NCBI GenBank assembly: GCA_018818645.1
Contig: JAHIRQ010000141.1
Span: forward strand, 1-35,004
Origin: Bacillota bacterium
GTDB lineage: Bacteria; Bacillota_I; Bacilli_A; Acholeplasmatales; Acholeplasmataceae
DNA: 35,004 bases
Direction: 5' to 3'
Numbering within the stretch: position 1 is the stretch's first letter; each line of letters starts with the position of its first letter. Position numbers and translations under genes: made by a program. The notes under the pieces are model-generated. The model saw only the letters and a program-made list of their open reading frames with translations, ran no database searches and was not told where the DNA came from. This document shows positions 17,479-26,263 of the stretch, in pieces.

Positions 17479-17506
17479 AGTTATGGAAAATCAAGGAGGT
17501 CATTTC

Positions 17507-18274
17507 ATGGCAAAATTAGAAATCAACAACCTTCACGTCGGAATTGAAGGAAAAGAAATATTAAAGGGAGTTAACTTAGTAGTTAATTCTGGAGAAGTTC
17601 ACGCAATTATGGGTCCTAATGGTACTGGTAAATCAACTCTTGCTAGTGCACTCATGGGTCATCCAAAATATGAAGTAACAGAAGGCAGTGCATTTTTAGA
17701 TGGAAAAGATCTTTTAGAGATGGAAGTTGATGAAAGAGCACGTGCTGGTTTATTTTTAGCAATGCAATATCCAGCAGAAGTTCCTGGAGTAACAAACAGT
17801 GATTTTATGCGTCAAGCCCTAAAGGCAACCTCAGGAAAAGAAGTTGGTCTTTTTGAATTCGCTATAAAGTATGAAAAAGTTGTTGAAGAGTTAAAGATGA
17901 GAGCTGACTTAGCTCACCGTTATCTAAACGAAGGATTTAGTGGTGGTGAAAGAAAAAGAAATGAAATTCTTCAATTGAAGGTTCTAAAACCTAAATTCGC
18001 AATTTTAGATGAAATTGATTCAGGTCTCGATGTCGATGCATTAAAAATCGTTGGGGAAAATGTAAGTAGTCTTGTAAATAGTGAGTTTGGATGTATACTG
18101 ATTACACATTACCAACGTATCCTAGATTATATTAAACCTACATTCGTACACATCATGATTGATGGCAAGATAGTGTTAAGTGGTGGACAAGAATTAATAG
18201 CTAAGATTGATAAGAATGGTTATGAATGGGTAAAAGAGGAACTAGGTATTGATTTTGTTGAAGGCGAACAATAA
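17507..18274 (+). CDS. sufC: Fe-S cluster assembly ATPase SufC
   Basis: 255 residues from the ATG at 17507, which has SD AAGGAGGT (17493-17500) at 6 bases; the earlier in-frame ATG lies before the predicted transcript start. It is an ABC-type ATPase without membrane segments: Walker A GPNGTGKST, signature FSGGERKRNEILQL (the SufC-specific form) and Walker B FAILDEIDSGLDVDAL. In the cytoplasm it drives the SufBCD scaffold that builds Fe-S clusters. The stop overlaps the sufD start (TAATG). It heads the five-gene operon sufCDSUB, the Firmicute arrangement. PFOR, with its many clusters, is an obvious client. Confidence 0.98.
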   Translation: MAKLEINNLHVGIEGKEILKGVNLVVNSGEVHAIMGPNGTGKSTLASALMGHPKYEVTEGSAFLDGKDLLEMEVDERARAGLFLAMQYPAEVPGVTNSDFMRQALKATSGKEVGLFEFAIKYEKVVEELKMRADLAHRYLNEGFSGGERKRNEILQLKVLKPKFAILDEIDSGLDVDALKIVGENVSSLVNSEFGCILITHYQRILDYIKPTFVHIMIDGKIVLSGGQELIAKIDKNGYEWVKEELGIDFVEGEQ

Positions 18275-19149
18275 TGAAGTCGATTGTTCTCAAGAACCAC
18301 GAGGTAACATCAAAATTACCTTTGGGATTCACATATCAAAATCAAATTCTTACAATTCCTAAAAATACCCAATATCAAGATCCCATCAAAATTACAGTAG
18401 CAGACGATAACAATGAATCTTTTGAAATCGTTGTCTCAGAAAATACAGAAGTTAAAATCATCTTAGAACTTGCAAGTCATGATACAGACGAAAATAATTA
18501 TAAATTTAACCTGATAGCTAAACCAAACAGTATTGTTAAGTATTTGCTAGTCAGCGAACTTTCTAGTAAAAAAGCAGTTCTAGAGCACAATTTTAAAGCC
18601 GAAAGAGATTCTAAATTAGAACTTATCGGAGGATTTGTTAGTGATGTATTAGTCGCTAAGTTGAATGTAAATTTAGCAGGTGAAGGTGCAGAAGTCAAAA
18701 TGAGAGCTGTTGCAGTATCATCATTTGATAACAACCAAACTATTGATGTTCACATTACTCACAATGCACCAAACACATATGGCGATATGACCAATATTGG
18801 GATCGCTAATAAAAATGGTAAAATTGTTTTAAATGGCGTAGAAAAAATTGAAAAGGGGATGAAGAATGCTAATGCTTTCCAAACCTTAAAGGGAATTATT
18901 ACATCAGATACAGCAATTGTTGAAGTCAATCCAATCCTACTCATCGATGAATATGATGTTAAGGCAGGACATGGAGCAACTATAGGAAAGATTCAAGAAG
19001 ATGTATTATTCTATTTAAGAAGCAGAGGATTAACCCATATAGAAGCAGAAAAACTGATTATTAATGGATTCATTCGCCCAATTGTCGAAGAAATCGACGA
19101 TGAACCTCTTAAGGAAAGATTTGTGCATGTCGTCAATTCAAGAATATGA
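18274..19149 (+). CDS. sufD: Fe-S cluster scaffold protein SufD (short form)
   Basis: 291 residues, shorter than the typical ~400-440 because the N-terminal helical part is reduced. The conserved beta-helix core and C-terminal region remain (HGATIGKIQEDVLFYLRSRGL, followed by the helical tail ERFVHVV). The HGATIGKI segment near residue 230 aligns with the SufB/SufD core that holds the conserved His. It forms SufBC2D with SufB and SufC. The start is translationally coupled to sufC (TAATG) and the stop TGA overlaps the sufS start. Confidence 0.93.
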   Translation: MKSIVLKNHEVTSKLPLGFTYQNQILTIPKNTQYQDPIKITVADDNNESFEIVVSENTEVKIILELASHDTDENNYKFNLIAKPNSIVKYLLVSELSSKKAVLEHNFKAERDSKLELIGGFVSDVLVAKLNVNLAGEGAEVKMRAVAVSSFDNNQTIDVHITHNAPNTYGDMTNIGIANKNGKIVLNGVEKIEKGMKNANAFQTLKGIITSDTAIVEVNPILLIDEYDVKAGHGATIGKIQEDVLFYLRSRGLTHIEAEKLIINGFIRPIVEEIDDEPLKERFVHVVNSRI

Positions 19150-20351
19150 TGGATGTATCAAAAATTAGATTGGATTTCCCAGTCTATCAAAAACAACCTA
19201 AACTAACCTATCTAGATTCTGCAGCATCATCACTTAAGGTAAAATCAGTGATTGATCAAATCGATCACTATTATATGTCTTTGGGTGTCAATGTGCATCG
19301 TGGAGCCTATGACCTAGCATATGAAGCAACTCGACTTTTTGAAGAAGCTAGAGTGACTGTAGCGAAGTTTATTCACGCAAATGAAGAAGAGATTATCTTC
19401 ACCAGAGGTACAACCTCTGCACTTAATTTCGTTGCAAATGCACTTCGTGATCGTTTAAGACCTGGTGACGAGATCATTACGAGTGAATTAGAGCATCATT
19501 CATCCTTACTTCCTTGGATGATGGTAGCGAAGAAAACTGGCGCAAAGTTAGTTTATATTCCACTCTCAAAGGAAGGTAGAATTACCGTAGATAACTTTAA
19601 GTCAGTCCTAACTGATCAAACTCGGGTGGTAGCCATTACACATGTCTCTAATGTCATGGGTTATCTAACACCTATTAAAGCAATCACAGAACTTGCACAT
19701 CAAAAGCAAGCAACAGTCATCTTGGATGCAGCACAATCTGTTCCTCATATGGAAGTTGATGTGAAGGATTTAGGTATTGACTATCTCGCTTTTTCTGGTC
19801 ATAAGATGTTTGGACCTTCAGGAGTAGGGGTACTTTATGGGAAGAAAGATCTTCTAAATCAACTCGAGCCTTTTGAGTATGGTGGAGAAATGGCTGATGA
19901 AGTCAGTAAAGATCAAGCAACCTGGAAAGATACACCACTTCGATTTGAAGCAGGAACACCGGTGATTAGTGGAGCTATAGGATTAGCAGCAGCAATACGT
20001 TATATCGAATCCATTGGATTCAAAGATATCCATGAACACACTGCAGCACTACATCAATACACCTTAGAAAAACTTAAAAAAGTAGAAGGTATAACGATTT
20101 ACAATCCAACTGCAGATAATCCAGTCATCACATTCAATGTGGATGGAGTACATCCTCATGATATTGCAACCATGTTAGATACTTATAAAGTCAGTGTGAG
20201 AGCAGGACATCATTGTGCTCAACTCGTTAGCAAATTTTTAGGAGTAAACTCTACGCTTCGAGCATCATTTCATCTTTATAATGACATCACTGACTGTGAT
20301 GTATTCGTAAGCAGTATCGTAGCTGCCAGAGATTTCTTTTTATCGTTTTAA
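19146..20351 (+). CDS. sufS: Cysteine desulfurase SufS
   Basis: 401 residues, the usual length. A PLP-dependent class V aminotransferase-fold enzyme that takes sulfur from cysteine as a persulfide and gives alanine. The PLP lysine is in FSGHKMFGPSG (near residue 222). The active-site Cys is in RAGHHCAQ (near 357), in the group II (SufS/CsdA) context. The N-terminus LDSAASSLK is typical. ATG 19146 overlaps the sufD stop (ATGA), and a second ATG at 19149 is equally possible; neither has a strong SD. SufU next door should accept the sulfur. Confidence 0.97.
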   Translation: MMDVSKIRLDFPVYQKQPKLTYLDSAASSLKVKSVIDQIDHYYMSLGVNVHRGAYDLAYEATRLFEEARVTVAKFIHANEEEIIFTRGTTSALNFVANALRDRLRPGDEIITSELEHHSSLLPWMMVAKKTGAKLVYIPLSKEGRITVDNFKSVLTDQTRVVAITHVSNVMGYLTPIKAITELAHQKQATVILDAAQSVPHMEVDVKDLGIDYLAFSGHKMFGPSGVGVLYGKKDLLNQLEPFEYGGEMADEVSKDQATWKDTPLRFEAGTPVISGAIGLAAAIRYIESIGFKDIHEHTAALHQYTLEKLKKVEGITIYNPTADNPVITFNVDGVHPHDIATMLDTYKVSVRAGHHCAQLVSKFLGVNSTLRASFHLYNDITDCDVFVSSIVAARDFFLSF

Positions 20352-20361
20352 AGGAGTAGAC

Positions 20362-20808
20362 ATGAATATCGAACATTTATATAGACAAGTGATTATGGAA
20401 CATTATAAGAATCCGAAAAATAGAGGATTTGTAGCAGATAATAGCTACATGACCGTTCATTTAAATAACCCAAGTTGTGGTGATGAAATGACCGTTCAAC
20501 TTAAAGTTCAAGATCATAAAATCACACATATTTTGCATCAAGGGACAGGCTGTTCTATATGCTGTTCAAGTGCAAGTGTCATGAGCGAAACACTCATGAA
20601 TAAAACACTTGATGAATCCATTTCAATTCTTCATGAATTTTATGAGTTAATTAAAGGGTATCCTTTTAACCCAGAGATTCTTAAAGGTGATGCGGTTGTT
20701 TATCAAGGTGTCGCACAATTTCCAGCACGCGTTAAGTGTGCAACTCTTGCTTGGAAAGCTGCTGAGCAAGGCATTTTAAAAATAAAGGAGGACGAATCAA
20801 ATGGATGA
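20362..20808 (+). CDS. sufU: Zinc-dependent sulfurtransferase SufU
   Basis: 148 residues, an IscU-fold protein. The zinc/sulfur ligands of SufU proteins are visible: NPSCGDE (Cys and Asp), the second Cys in [12 protein letters not shown], and the third in VKCATLAW. The insert between the second and third Cys, absent from scaffold IscU, marks SufU. It takes the persulfide from SufS and passes it to SufBCD. The SD AAAGGAG precedes the ATG by 6 bases. The stop TGA overlaps the sufB start by 8 bases. Confidence 0.96.
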   Translation: MNIEHLYRQVIMEHYKNPKNRGFVADNSYMTVHLNNPSCGDEMTVQLKVQDHKITHILHQGTGCSICCSSASVMSETLMNKTLDESISILHEFYELIKGYPFNPEILKGDAVVYQGVAQFPARVKCATLAWKAAEQGILKIKEDESNG

Positions 20809-22210
20809 TAACAAAAAGAAGATAGACTCCATTATTGGTGACTATCAATTTGGTTTCCATACAGAATCAAAGCCTGTATTTGATACAGGAAAAGGTCTTA
20901 CTGAAGACATTATAAGAGTAATTAGCAAGGCGAAATCAGAACCACAATGGATGCTTGATTTCCGCTTGAAGAGCTATAAGAAATTCCTAGAATTAAAGAA
21001 TCCTACATGGGGTCCTGATCTATCATTTATCAACTTTGATGATTTTACATATTTTCTTAGAGCAAGTGATCGGGCTGAAACTAGCTGGGATGAAGTTCCA
21101 ACTGCAATTAAAGATACATTCGAAAAATTAGGTATTCCTGAAGCAGAAAGAAATTTCTTAGCAGGTGTTTCAACTCAATTTGAAAGTGAAGTCGTTTATC
21201 ATAATACAATAAAAGAACTAGAAGATCTTGGTGTAATCTATGTAGATACAGATACAGCACTTAGAGACTACCCAGATCTTGTTAAGAAATACTTTGGAAC
21301 AATTATTCCATTCTCTGATAATAAGTATGCTGCATTAAATAGTGCGGTGTGGAGTGGTGGTTCATTTATCTATGTACCAAAAGGTGTAAAGGTAACTAAG
21401 CCTCTTCAATCCTATTTTAGAATCAATTCAGATCAAATGGGACAGTTCGAAAGAACATTAATTATCGTTGATGAAGGTGCACAAGTCAACTATGTAGAAG
21501 GCTGTACTGCACCGGTTTATAGAAAAGATTCATTGCATGCTGCAATTGTAGAAATTGTTGTTTTAAAGGATGCTACATGTCGTTATACAACCATTCAAAA
21601 CTGGTCAACTAACGTCATCAACTTAGTTACGAAAAGAGCATTTGTCTATGAAAATGGACATATGGAATGGATTGATGGTAACATCGGAAGTAATGTGAAT
21701 ATGAAATACCCATCTTGTGTTTTACTTGGAGAAAGAGCAAAAGGAACTACAATATCTATTGCTTTTGCAGGTAAAGGACAATGGCAGGATACTGGTGCAA
21801 AAATGATTCACGTTGCTCCAAATACGACATCAACAATCATTTCTAAATCAATTAGTCGTGGTGGTGGTAAAGTGAACTACCGTGGTAAAGTTGACTTTGG
21901 TAAAAAAGCTAAAGGTGCGAAGGCACATGTTGAATGTGATACTATTATTCTGGATGACTTTTCTTATTCAGATACTATTCCATATAATAGCGTCAGAAAT
22001 AGTGACGTATTCCTTGAACATGAAGCAACCGTTTCAAAGATTTCTGAAGAACAACTTTTCTACTTAATGAGTAGAGGTTTATCTGAGGCTGAAGCGACTG
22101 AAATGATTGTAATGGGATTCATTGAACCATTTGCAAAGGAACTTCCAATGGAATATGCGATTGAACTCAATCAATTAATTAAACTTGAAATGGAAGGTTC
22201 AATTGGTTAA
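20801..22210 (+). CDS. sufB: Fe-S cluster scaffold protein SufB
   Basis: 469 residues, full length. Family landmarks: [39 protein letters not shown] (with the conserved Cys), the [15 protein letters not shown] stretch, and a C-terminal [12 protein letters not shown] segment similar to the SufD end. It assembles clusters with SufC and SufD. The SD AAAGGAGG sits inside sufU, 8 bases before the ATG. It is the last gene of the operon and is followed by a terminator. Confidence 0.98.
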   Translation: MDDNKKKIDSIIGDYQFGFHTESKPVFDTGKGLTEDIIRVISKAKSEPQWMLDFRLKSYKKFLELKNPTWGPDLSFINFDDFTYFLRASDRAETSWDEVPTAIKDTFEKLGIPEAERNFLAGVSTQFESEVVYHNTIKELEDLGVIYVDTDTALRDYPDLVKKYFGTIIPFSDNKYAALNSAVWSGGSFIYVPKGVKVTKPLQSYFRINSDQMGQFERTLIIVDEGAQVNYVEGCTAPVYRKDSLHAAIVEIVVLKDATCRYTTIQNWSTNVINLVTKRAFVYENGHMEWIDGNIGSNVNMKYPSCVLLGERAKGTTISIAFAGKGQWQDTGAKMIHVAPNTTSTIISKSISRGGGKVNYRGKVDFGKKAKGAKAHVECDTIILDDFSYSDTIPYNSVRNSDVFLEHEATVSKISEEQLFYLMSRGLSEAEATEMIVMGFIEPFAKELPMEYAIELNQLIKLEMEGSIG

Positions 22211-22230
22211 TCATTAGATTAAAGAAAATA

Positions 22231-22266
22231 AAGATATTTGTGTGAATTTCGCAAATATCTTTTTTA
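22231..22266 (+). terminator. Terminator of the suf operon
   Basis: AAGATATTTG (22231-22240) pairs with CAAATATCTT (22252-22261), and a T tract follows, 20 bases after the sufB stop. Confidence 0.9.
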
Positions 22267-22309
22267 TTTACCCCTTTTAGCGTAAAATATTCTTAAGAGG
22301 TGTTACTTG

Positions 22310-23110
22310 ATGAAAAAGATTTATTCATTCCTCATCGTTTTAATCATGCTGATCGCACTAAGTGGTTGTGCAACAGTTAGAACTTATGATGACCTTTTAT
22401 CAGATTACCAAGTTCATTTGGAAGAAAATAAAGAAGTCTATCAATCTTATATTGATTATTTTAACTATATCTCAACAGAAACGATACAAAGTGTAGTTCT
22501 TGTAAAGAAAACTGTCACCGGATCTACTGGTTCTACGACCGGATCTGGGGTCATTTTTATGGAGGATGAACTTTATTATTTTGTGTTAACCAACAATCAT
22601 GTTGTCTATTACGCTGGTTCATCAAGTGTTACCTACACGGTAAGTGACTACTATGGAAATGACTATAGTGCAACAAAAATAGTATCATCTTCTGATTATG
22701 ATTTAGCAGTTGTCAGATTTAGAAAAACTGCTGTTTTACTTGAAGTTATCGAATTTGCTGAAGAAAATGCCCCAGTTGATTCAAAGCTCGCTGTCTTAGG
22801 TTATCCTAGCTTTCAAATCAACGCGATTACTTTAGGAGTCGTTAAAGATTATGCTTCTATTGTTATCGAAAGTAGTGATTCAGATGTTATTAATGTAGAA
22901 TTTGATGTCTTAGTTAGTGATGCCCCTGTGAAATCAGGTAGTAGTGGAAGTCTTGTAATCAATGAGCATTATCAATTGGCAGGAATTGTCTATGCTGGAA
23001 ATTTCTCAAACTCAAGTGACACATCCCAATTCTCTTTTGCGATTCCACTAGAGAAGGTCCTTGAATTTTTAGAAGCTGTTGGATATTCTATTGGAGGTGA
23101 GGAAGCATGA
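22310..23110 (+). CDS. Trypsin-like (HtrA/DegP-fold) serine protease lipoprotein
   Basis: 266 residues from the ATG at 22310, with AAGAGGTG 8 bases upstream; a TTG just before it is an unlikely start. Lipobox LSGC gives Cys20. The chymotrypsin fold is recognised by GSGVIF (~78-83), LTNNHVV with catalytic His97, SSDYDLAVV with Asp131, and the GSSG motif (210-213) with Ser212. There is no PDZ domain. An extracellular, membrane-anchored protease is the best reading, and all triad residues are present. It overlaps the next gene, a degenerate paralogue, by 4 bases (ATGA). Confidence 0.88.
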   Translation: MKKIYSFLIVLIMLIALSGCATVRTYDDLLSDYQVHLEENKEVYQSYIDYFNYISTETIQSVVLVKKTVTGSTGSTTGSGVIFMEDELYYFVLTNNHVVYYAGSSSVTYTVSDYYGNDYSATKIVSSSDYDLAVVRFRKTAVLLEVIEFAEENAPVDSKLAVLGYPSFQINAITLGVVKDYASIVIESSDSDVINVEFDVLVSDAPVKSGSSGSLVINEHYQLAGIVYAGNFSNSSDTSQFSFAIPLEKVLEFLEAVGYSIGGEEA

Positions 23111-23868
23111 AAAAACTTACATTCCTCATAATTCTCCTCTCATTCTTACTTTCAGGTTGTACATTCTTCGTTGTTGAAGAGGACTCAGAAGAATATGTTG
23201 CTTTATCAAACCAATATGATAATTATATATTAAGTGATATCAATCAATTAGAAAATTTTCAGTCATTTATTAATGGTGTAACACTCTCTTCATCATTGGC
23301 AAGTGTTATGATTGAAGTTAAGGTTTATTCCTCTTTAGGTTTACTTCTTGAAACAAGATATGGTTCTGGGGTTATTTTTCATGAAGATAGTGCAAATTAT
23401 CATATTTTAACAACCTTTGAGTTAACCAATGTAGACGATAGACAAACCATATCGATTGAAATTTCAGATTATTTGGGAAGAACCTATCGAGCTTTCACAA
23501 GAAGAGACTCGAGCGAACTTGGTTTATCCGGTATTCGTGTAGCCAAAAACTCACAACGTATATTGGGAGTATTAGCTATCGCTGATTATCCACCTTTAGT
23601 TGGTCAACCAGTCATGCTGATTGGCTATCAAAGAAGAATCATCAATGCATTGACAATGGGAATGATTATTGAAGTCAATCATAATGAAGATAATGAATTA
23701 ATCAATTTAAAAACCACTGTATTATCTGATAATTTTGGAAATGGTGGTGTCATGATTGACATGAATCATGAAATCATCGGCATTCAATACGAAGTTGAAA
23801 ATGGATTTACATATGCCCATGGTTTAGATGTTATACAAGCATTTCACACGTATTATTTAGCACCATAA
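23107..23868 (+). CDS. Catalytically dead paralogue of the trypsin-like lipoprotein
   Basis: 253 residues, lipobox LSGC with Cys18 and a strong SD GGAGGTGAGG. It follows the preceding protease in layout: a similar linker, GSGVIFHED (~87-94), a DYLGRTYRA strand, an RRIINALTMGMI segment matching the neighbour's NAITLGVV, and a closing IIGIQYE strand. All three catalytic positions are changed: His97 falls on Glu in TTFELT (~105), the Asp loop reads SSELGLSG, and GSSG has become GNGG. The frame is intact over its full length, so it is probably a functional pseudoprotease (binding or regulatory partner) and not decaying DNA. Confidence 0.82.
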   Translation: MKKLTFLIILLSFLLSGCTFFVVEEDSEEYVALSNQYDNYILSDINQLENFQSFINGVTLSSSLASVMIEVKVYSSLGLLLETRYGSGVIFHEDSANYHILTTFELTNVDDRQTISIEISDYLGRTYRAFTRRDSSELGLSGIRVAKNSQRILGVLAIADYPPLVGQPVMLIGYQRRIINALTMGMIIEVNHNEDNELINLKTTVLSDNFGNGGVMIDMNHEIIGIQYEVENGFTYAHGLDVIQAFHTYYLAP

Positions 23869-23905
23869 CAATTCTATGAATCTATAATCAATAAGGAGAA
23901 AAAAA

Positions 23906-24481
23906 TTGTACCGATATTTGATTATTGAAAGCAAAAATGAAATTAAATCAGATGAGCAAATCATCGTTTCAATATTCTCAGAATTTATCAACTTTGATCG
24001 TATTGAAACAGAGGAAAAGGCCATTTATCTCTATTACCAACAGGAAACAGATGTTTCCTTTTTGGACGTTATTTTGAATATGATGAGTGATACTTTATCA
24101 GATCTTCGAATTTATGTCTCCTATCAATTTGAAAATCAAACAGATTTACAACATCATATCGATTTTATCAAAAAGAAATTACAACTTATTTCTTTTAATA
24201 AATACGTCTATTTAGATGATAAAGTAGTCTTAAAAGCATTACTAGATCAAATCGATCACGAAATAAAGAAATTTATTTTCAGAAAATATCTTAATGATCA
24301 GATGATGCAAGAAAGTATAAAAACCTATCTTGAATCGAACCAAAATATGAGTTTAGCAGCGAAAAAGCTATATGTACATCGAAATACATTAATCCAAAGA
24401 CTTGATAAGTTTTTTCAAACGACTGGGTTTGATGTTAGGCTATTTACAGATGCATATTTGATTTATCATCTAATCAAATGA
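23906..24481 (+). CDS. PucR/CdaR-type helix-turn-helix protein
   Basis: 191 residues with a TTG start; the SD AAGGAG (23893-23898) fits it and no better ATG exists. The last ~55 residues are a PucR C-terminal HTH: YLESNQNMSLAAKKLYVHRNTLIQRLDKF is the family hallmark (AAxxLxVHRNTLxYRL). The first ~135 residues are not a recognised sensor domain and are shorter than in usual PucR/CdaR proteins. It may control the adjoining sugar-ABC ATPase or act elsewhere. A terminator follows immediately, so it is not co-transcribed with that ATPase. Confidence 0.8.
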   Translation: MYRYLIIESKNEIKSDEQIIVSIFSEFINFDRIETEEKAIYLYYQQETDVSFLDVILNMMSDTLSDLRIYVSYQFENQTDLQHHIDFIKKKLQLISFNKYVYLDDKVVLKALLDQIDHEIKKFIFRKYLNDQMMQESIKTYLESNQNMSLAAKKLYVHRNTLIQRLDKFFQTTGFDVRLFTDAYLIYHLIK

Positions 24482-24482
24482 A

Positions 24483-24509
24483 AATGTGTGCACTTTGCAC
24501 ATTTTTTTT
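24483..24509 (+). terminator. Terminator after the PucR-type gene
   Basis: AATGTG pairs with CACATT with an inner TGCA/TGCA pairing, followed by eight T. It begins two bases after the stop. Confidence 0.85.
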
Positions 24510-24521
24510 AACTCATGGACT

Positions 24522-24541
24522 TGCTATAATAGTCGTATAAT
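24522..24541 (+). promoter_or_regulatory. Promoter of the MsmX-like gene
   Basis: TGCTATAAT (24522-24530) is an extended -10, and a second TATAAT lies at 24536-24541. Neither has a good -35. Transcription would start at ~24537-24548, directly before the SD. Confidence 0.6.
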
Positions 24542-24562
24542 GTAATAAAAAGGGAGAAAAAA

Positions 24563-25726
24563 ATGGCTACTTTAAAATTAAGAGATATTAATAAAGTTTA
24601 CCCAAATGGTGTACAAGCCGTCTTCGATTTCAATCTTGATATCAGAGACAAAGAATTTATCGTGTTTGTCGGACCATCTGGTTGTGGGAAATCAACTACA
24701 CTCAGAATGATTGCAGGACTAGAAGAAATCACATCAGGTGAATTATACATTGATGAAGAATTAGTGAATGACAAAGCACCAAAAGATAGAAATATCGCGA
24801 TGGTGTTCCAATCCTATGCACTATATCCTCATATGACTGTTTATGATAACATGGCTTTTGGTCTAAAACTTAGAAAAATGCCAAAAGATATTATCAATGA
24901 AAAAGTAAATGAAGCTGCTGAGATCTTAGGTTTAGTTCCTTATCTAAAGCGTAAACCAAAAGCTCTTTCAGGTGGACAAAGACAACGTGTTGCCTTAGGT
25001 AGAGCAATCGTTCGTAATGCTAAAGTATTCTTAATGGATGAACCACTATCAAACCTTGATGCTAAGCTACGTGTTCAAATGCGCGGTGAATTGATTAAAC
25101 TACATAACAAGATTGAAACCACTACAATTTATGTAACCCATGACCAAATTGAAGCGATGACAATGGCAAGCCGTATCGTCGTTATGAAAGATGGTTATAT
25201 TATGCAAGTTGGCGCACCAAAACAAATTTATGATTTCCCAAACAATTTATTCGTTGCTGGATTCATCGGAACTCCTCCAATGAACTTTGTACGCGGTGTT
25301 GTTGATAAGAACCAAAAGTTTGTTGCTGGAGACCATACAGTCGTTGTTCCTGATGATAAATTTGAAATTCTTAGACAAAACAGTTTAGTTGGTAAAGAAG
25401 TTATTTTAGGTATTCGTCCTGAAGATATTCATGATGAACAAGTTGTAATGGATACATATCCAGGGGCTGTTCTTGATATCGTCGTAGACGTTGCCGAACT
25501 TCTTGGTTCTGAAACTAATATTTATACATCTATCAATGGTCATAATGTTTGCGCATCTATCAATGCACGTACAGGCGTACGTATTGGCGATAAGATGAAG
25601 CTTGCGTTAGATATGCATAAATGTCATTTCTTCAATCCAGAAACTGAACAACGTTTAGTTTTACTTGAAGATGACAATAAACCAGCAAAAAAAGTAGTTA
25701 AAAAAGCTGAAGAAAAGACTGAATAA
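24563..25726 (+). CDS. msmX: Multi-sugar ABC transporter ATPase (MsmX/UgpC-like)
   Basis: 387 residues. Walker A is GPSGCGKST, the Q-loop MVFQSYALYPHMTVYDN, the signature LSGGQRQRVALGRAI, Walker B VFLMDEPLSNLDAKLR, and the H-loop YVTHD. Residues ~235-370 form the TOBE/MalK-type regulatory domain (GIRPEDI). The C-terminus is Lys/Glu-rich. It is a lone ATPase with no permease or binding protein nearby. In Firmicutes such orphan MsmX proteins serve several sugar importers encoded elsewhere, which is the likely case here. The SD GGGAG precedes the ATG. It is monocistronic, with its own promoter and terminator. Confidence 0.93.
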   Translation: MATLKLRDINKVYPNGVQAVFDFNLDIRDKEFIVFVGPSGCGKSTTLRMIAGLEEITSGELYIDEELVNDKAPKDRNIAMVFQSYALYPHMTVYDNMAFGLKLRKMPKDIINEKVNEAAEILGLVPYLKRKPKALSGGQRQRVALGRAIVRNAKVFLMDEPLSNLDAKLRVQMRGELIKLHNKIETTTIYVTHDQIEAMTMASRIVVMKDGYIMQVGAPKQIYDFPNNLFVAGFIGTPPMNFVRGVVDKNQKFVAGDHTVVVPDDKFEILRQNSLVGKEVILGIRPEDIHDEQVVMDTYPGAVLDIVVDVAELLGSETNIYTSINGHNVCASINARTGVRIGDKMKLALDMHKCHFFNPETEQRLVLLEDDNKPAKKVVKKAEEKTE

Positions 25727-25732
25727 TACGAA

Positions 25733-25756
25733 AAAGGCCAACTGGCCTTTTTTTTA
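25733..25756 (+). terminator. Terminator of the MsmX-like gene
   Basis: AAAGGCC (25733-25739) pairs with GGCCTTT (25744-25750) around a 4-base loop, followed by a T tract. Confidence 0.93.
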
Positions 25757-25767
25757 TTTATAAAACG

Positions 25768-26181
25768 ATGATAGAATATATTGTTAATACCAATAGTGGA
25801 TGTATGATTTATCAAGAAGAAGGAAATAAGCTGATGAAATGCAGTAATTTGAGTTATGTGAAGAGTTTATGTGTGGAACATCTATTTACCTATGATGGAT
25901 ATTTAAAGGCGGTAAAAATGAAATTTGATATCTCCCATAAAATCCCTTTATTCATAACAGAGTCGATTCAATTAATCCCTTTATCAAGAACAAGGGATTA
26001 TGAAAATATTTGGATTAATTATGCAACTATTTATAAAATTGAAGAAATAGATACATTACTTAAAATTACTTTCTATAGTCATCAGTATATTTATTTAAAA
26101 ATAAGTTTAAAAACTTTGAAGCAGCAAATCAAGTATTTAGATGAGATTAGAAATACTAAAGTAAAACACTTTCATTGCTAA
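25768..26181 (+). CDS. comK: ComK-family competence transcription factor homologue
   Basis: 137 residues; Bacillus ComK has ~190. The family layout is recognisable: an N-terminal EYxVNxxT-like strand and EEGNKxxK, the middle KxxFDISHKIPLFITES (matching the GITHKPPIPIS region of ComK), then LIPLSRTRDYENIWINYATI (matching the FPTxSPxxxxCIWIxHxHI region), and a closing ISLKTLKQQIKYLDEI. ComK binds AT boxes upstream of DNA-uptake genes. No SD precedes the ATG at 25768, only 17 bases after the preceding stem-loop, so initiation is either leaderless, or inefficient, or from the internal ATG at 25804. The first option fits the family N-terminus. No late competence genes are in the window. Confidence 0.72.
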   Translation: MIEYIVNTNSGCMIYQEEGNKLMKCSNLSYVKSLCVEHLFTYDGYLKAVKMKFDISHKIPLFITESIQLIPLSRTRDYENIWINYATIYKIEEIDTLLKITFYSHQYIYLKISLKTLKQQIKYLDEIRNTKVKHFHC

Positions 26182-26206
26182 TATTATAGAAAATGTTTAG
26201 AAATAG

Positions 26207-26215
26207 TGTTATAAT
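26207..26215 (+). promoter_or_regulatory. Extended -10 promoter of the pgk operon
   Basis: TGTTATAAT contains a consensus -10 (26210-26215) with TG one base upstream. The -35 region is poor. Transcription should start near 26222. Confidence 0.7.
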
Positions 26216-26229
26216 AATACCGGTTTTAA

Positions 26230-26243
26230 TATAAACGATAACA
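26230..26243. promoter_or_regulatory. Cre-like site in the pgk leader
   Basis: TATAAACGATAACA fits the cre consensus TGWAANCGNTNWCA at all positions but the second (A for G). It lies roughly at +8 to +21, a place where a bound CcpA-type protein would block transcription. Confidence 0.55.
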
Positions 26244-26263
26244 TCATTCAAGGAGGTTAAATG

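Noticed and set aside
17483-17506. An earlier ATG for sufC
   Set aside because: The -10 TATAAT ends at 17478, so the transcript starts at or after this ATG, and the strong SD serves 17507.
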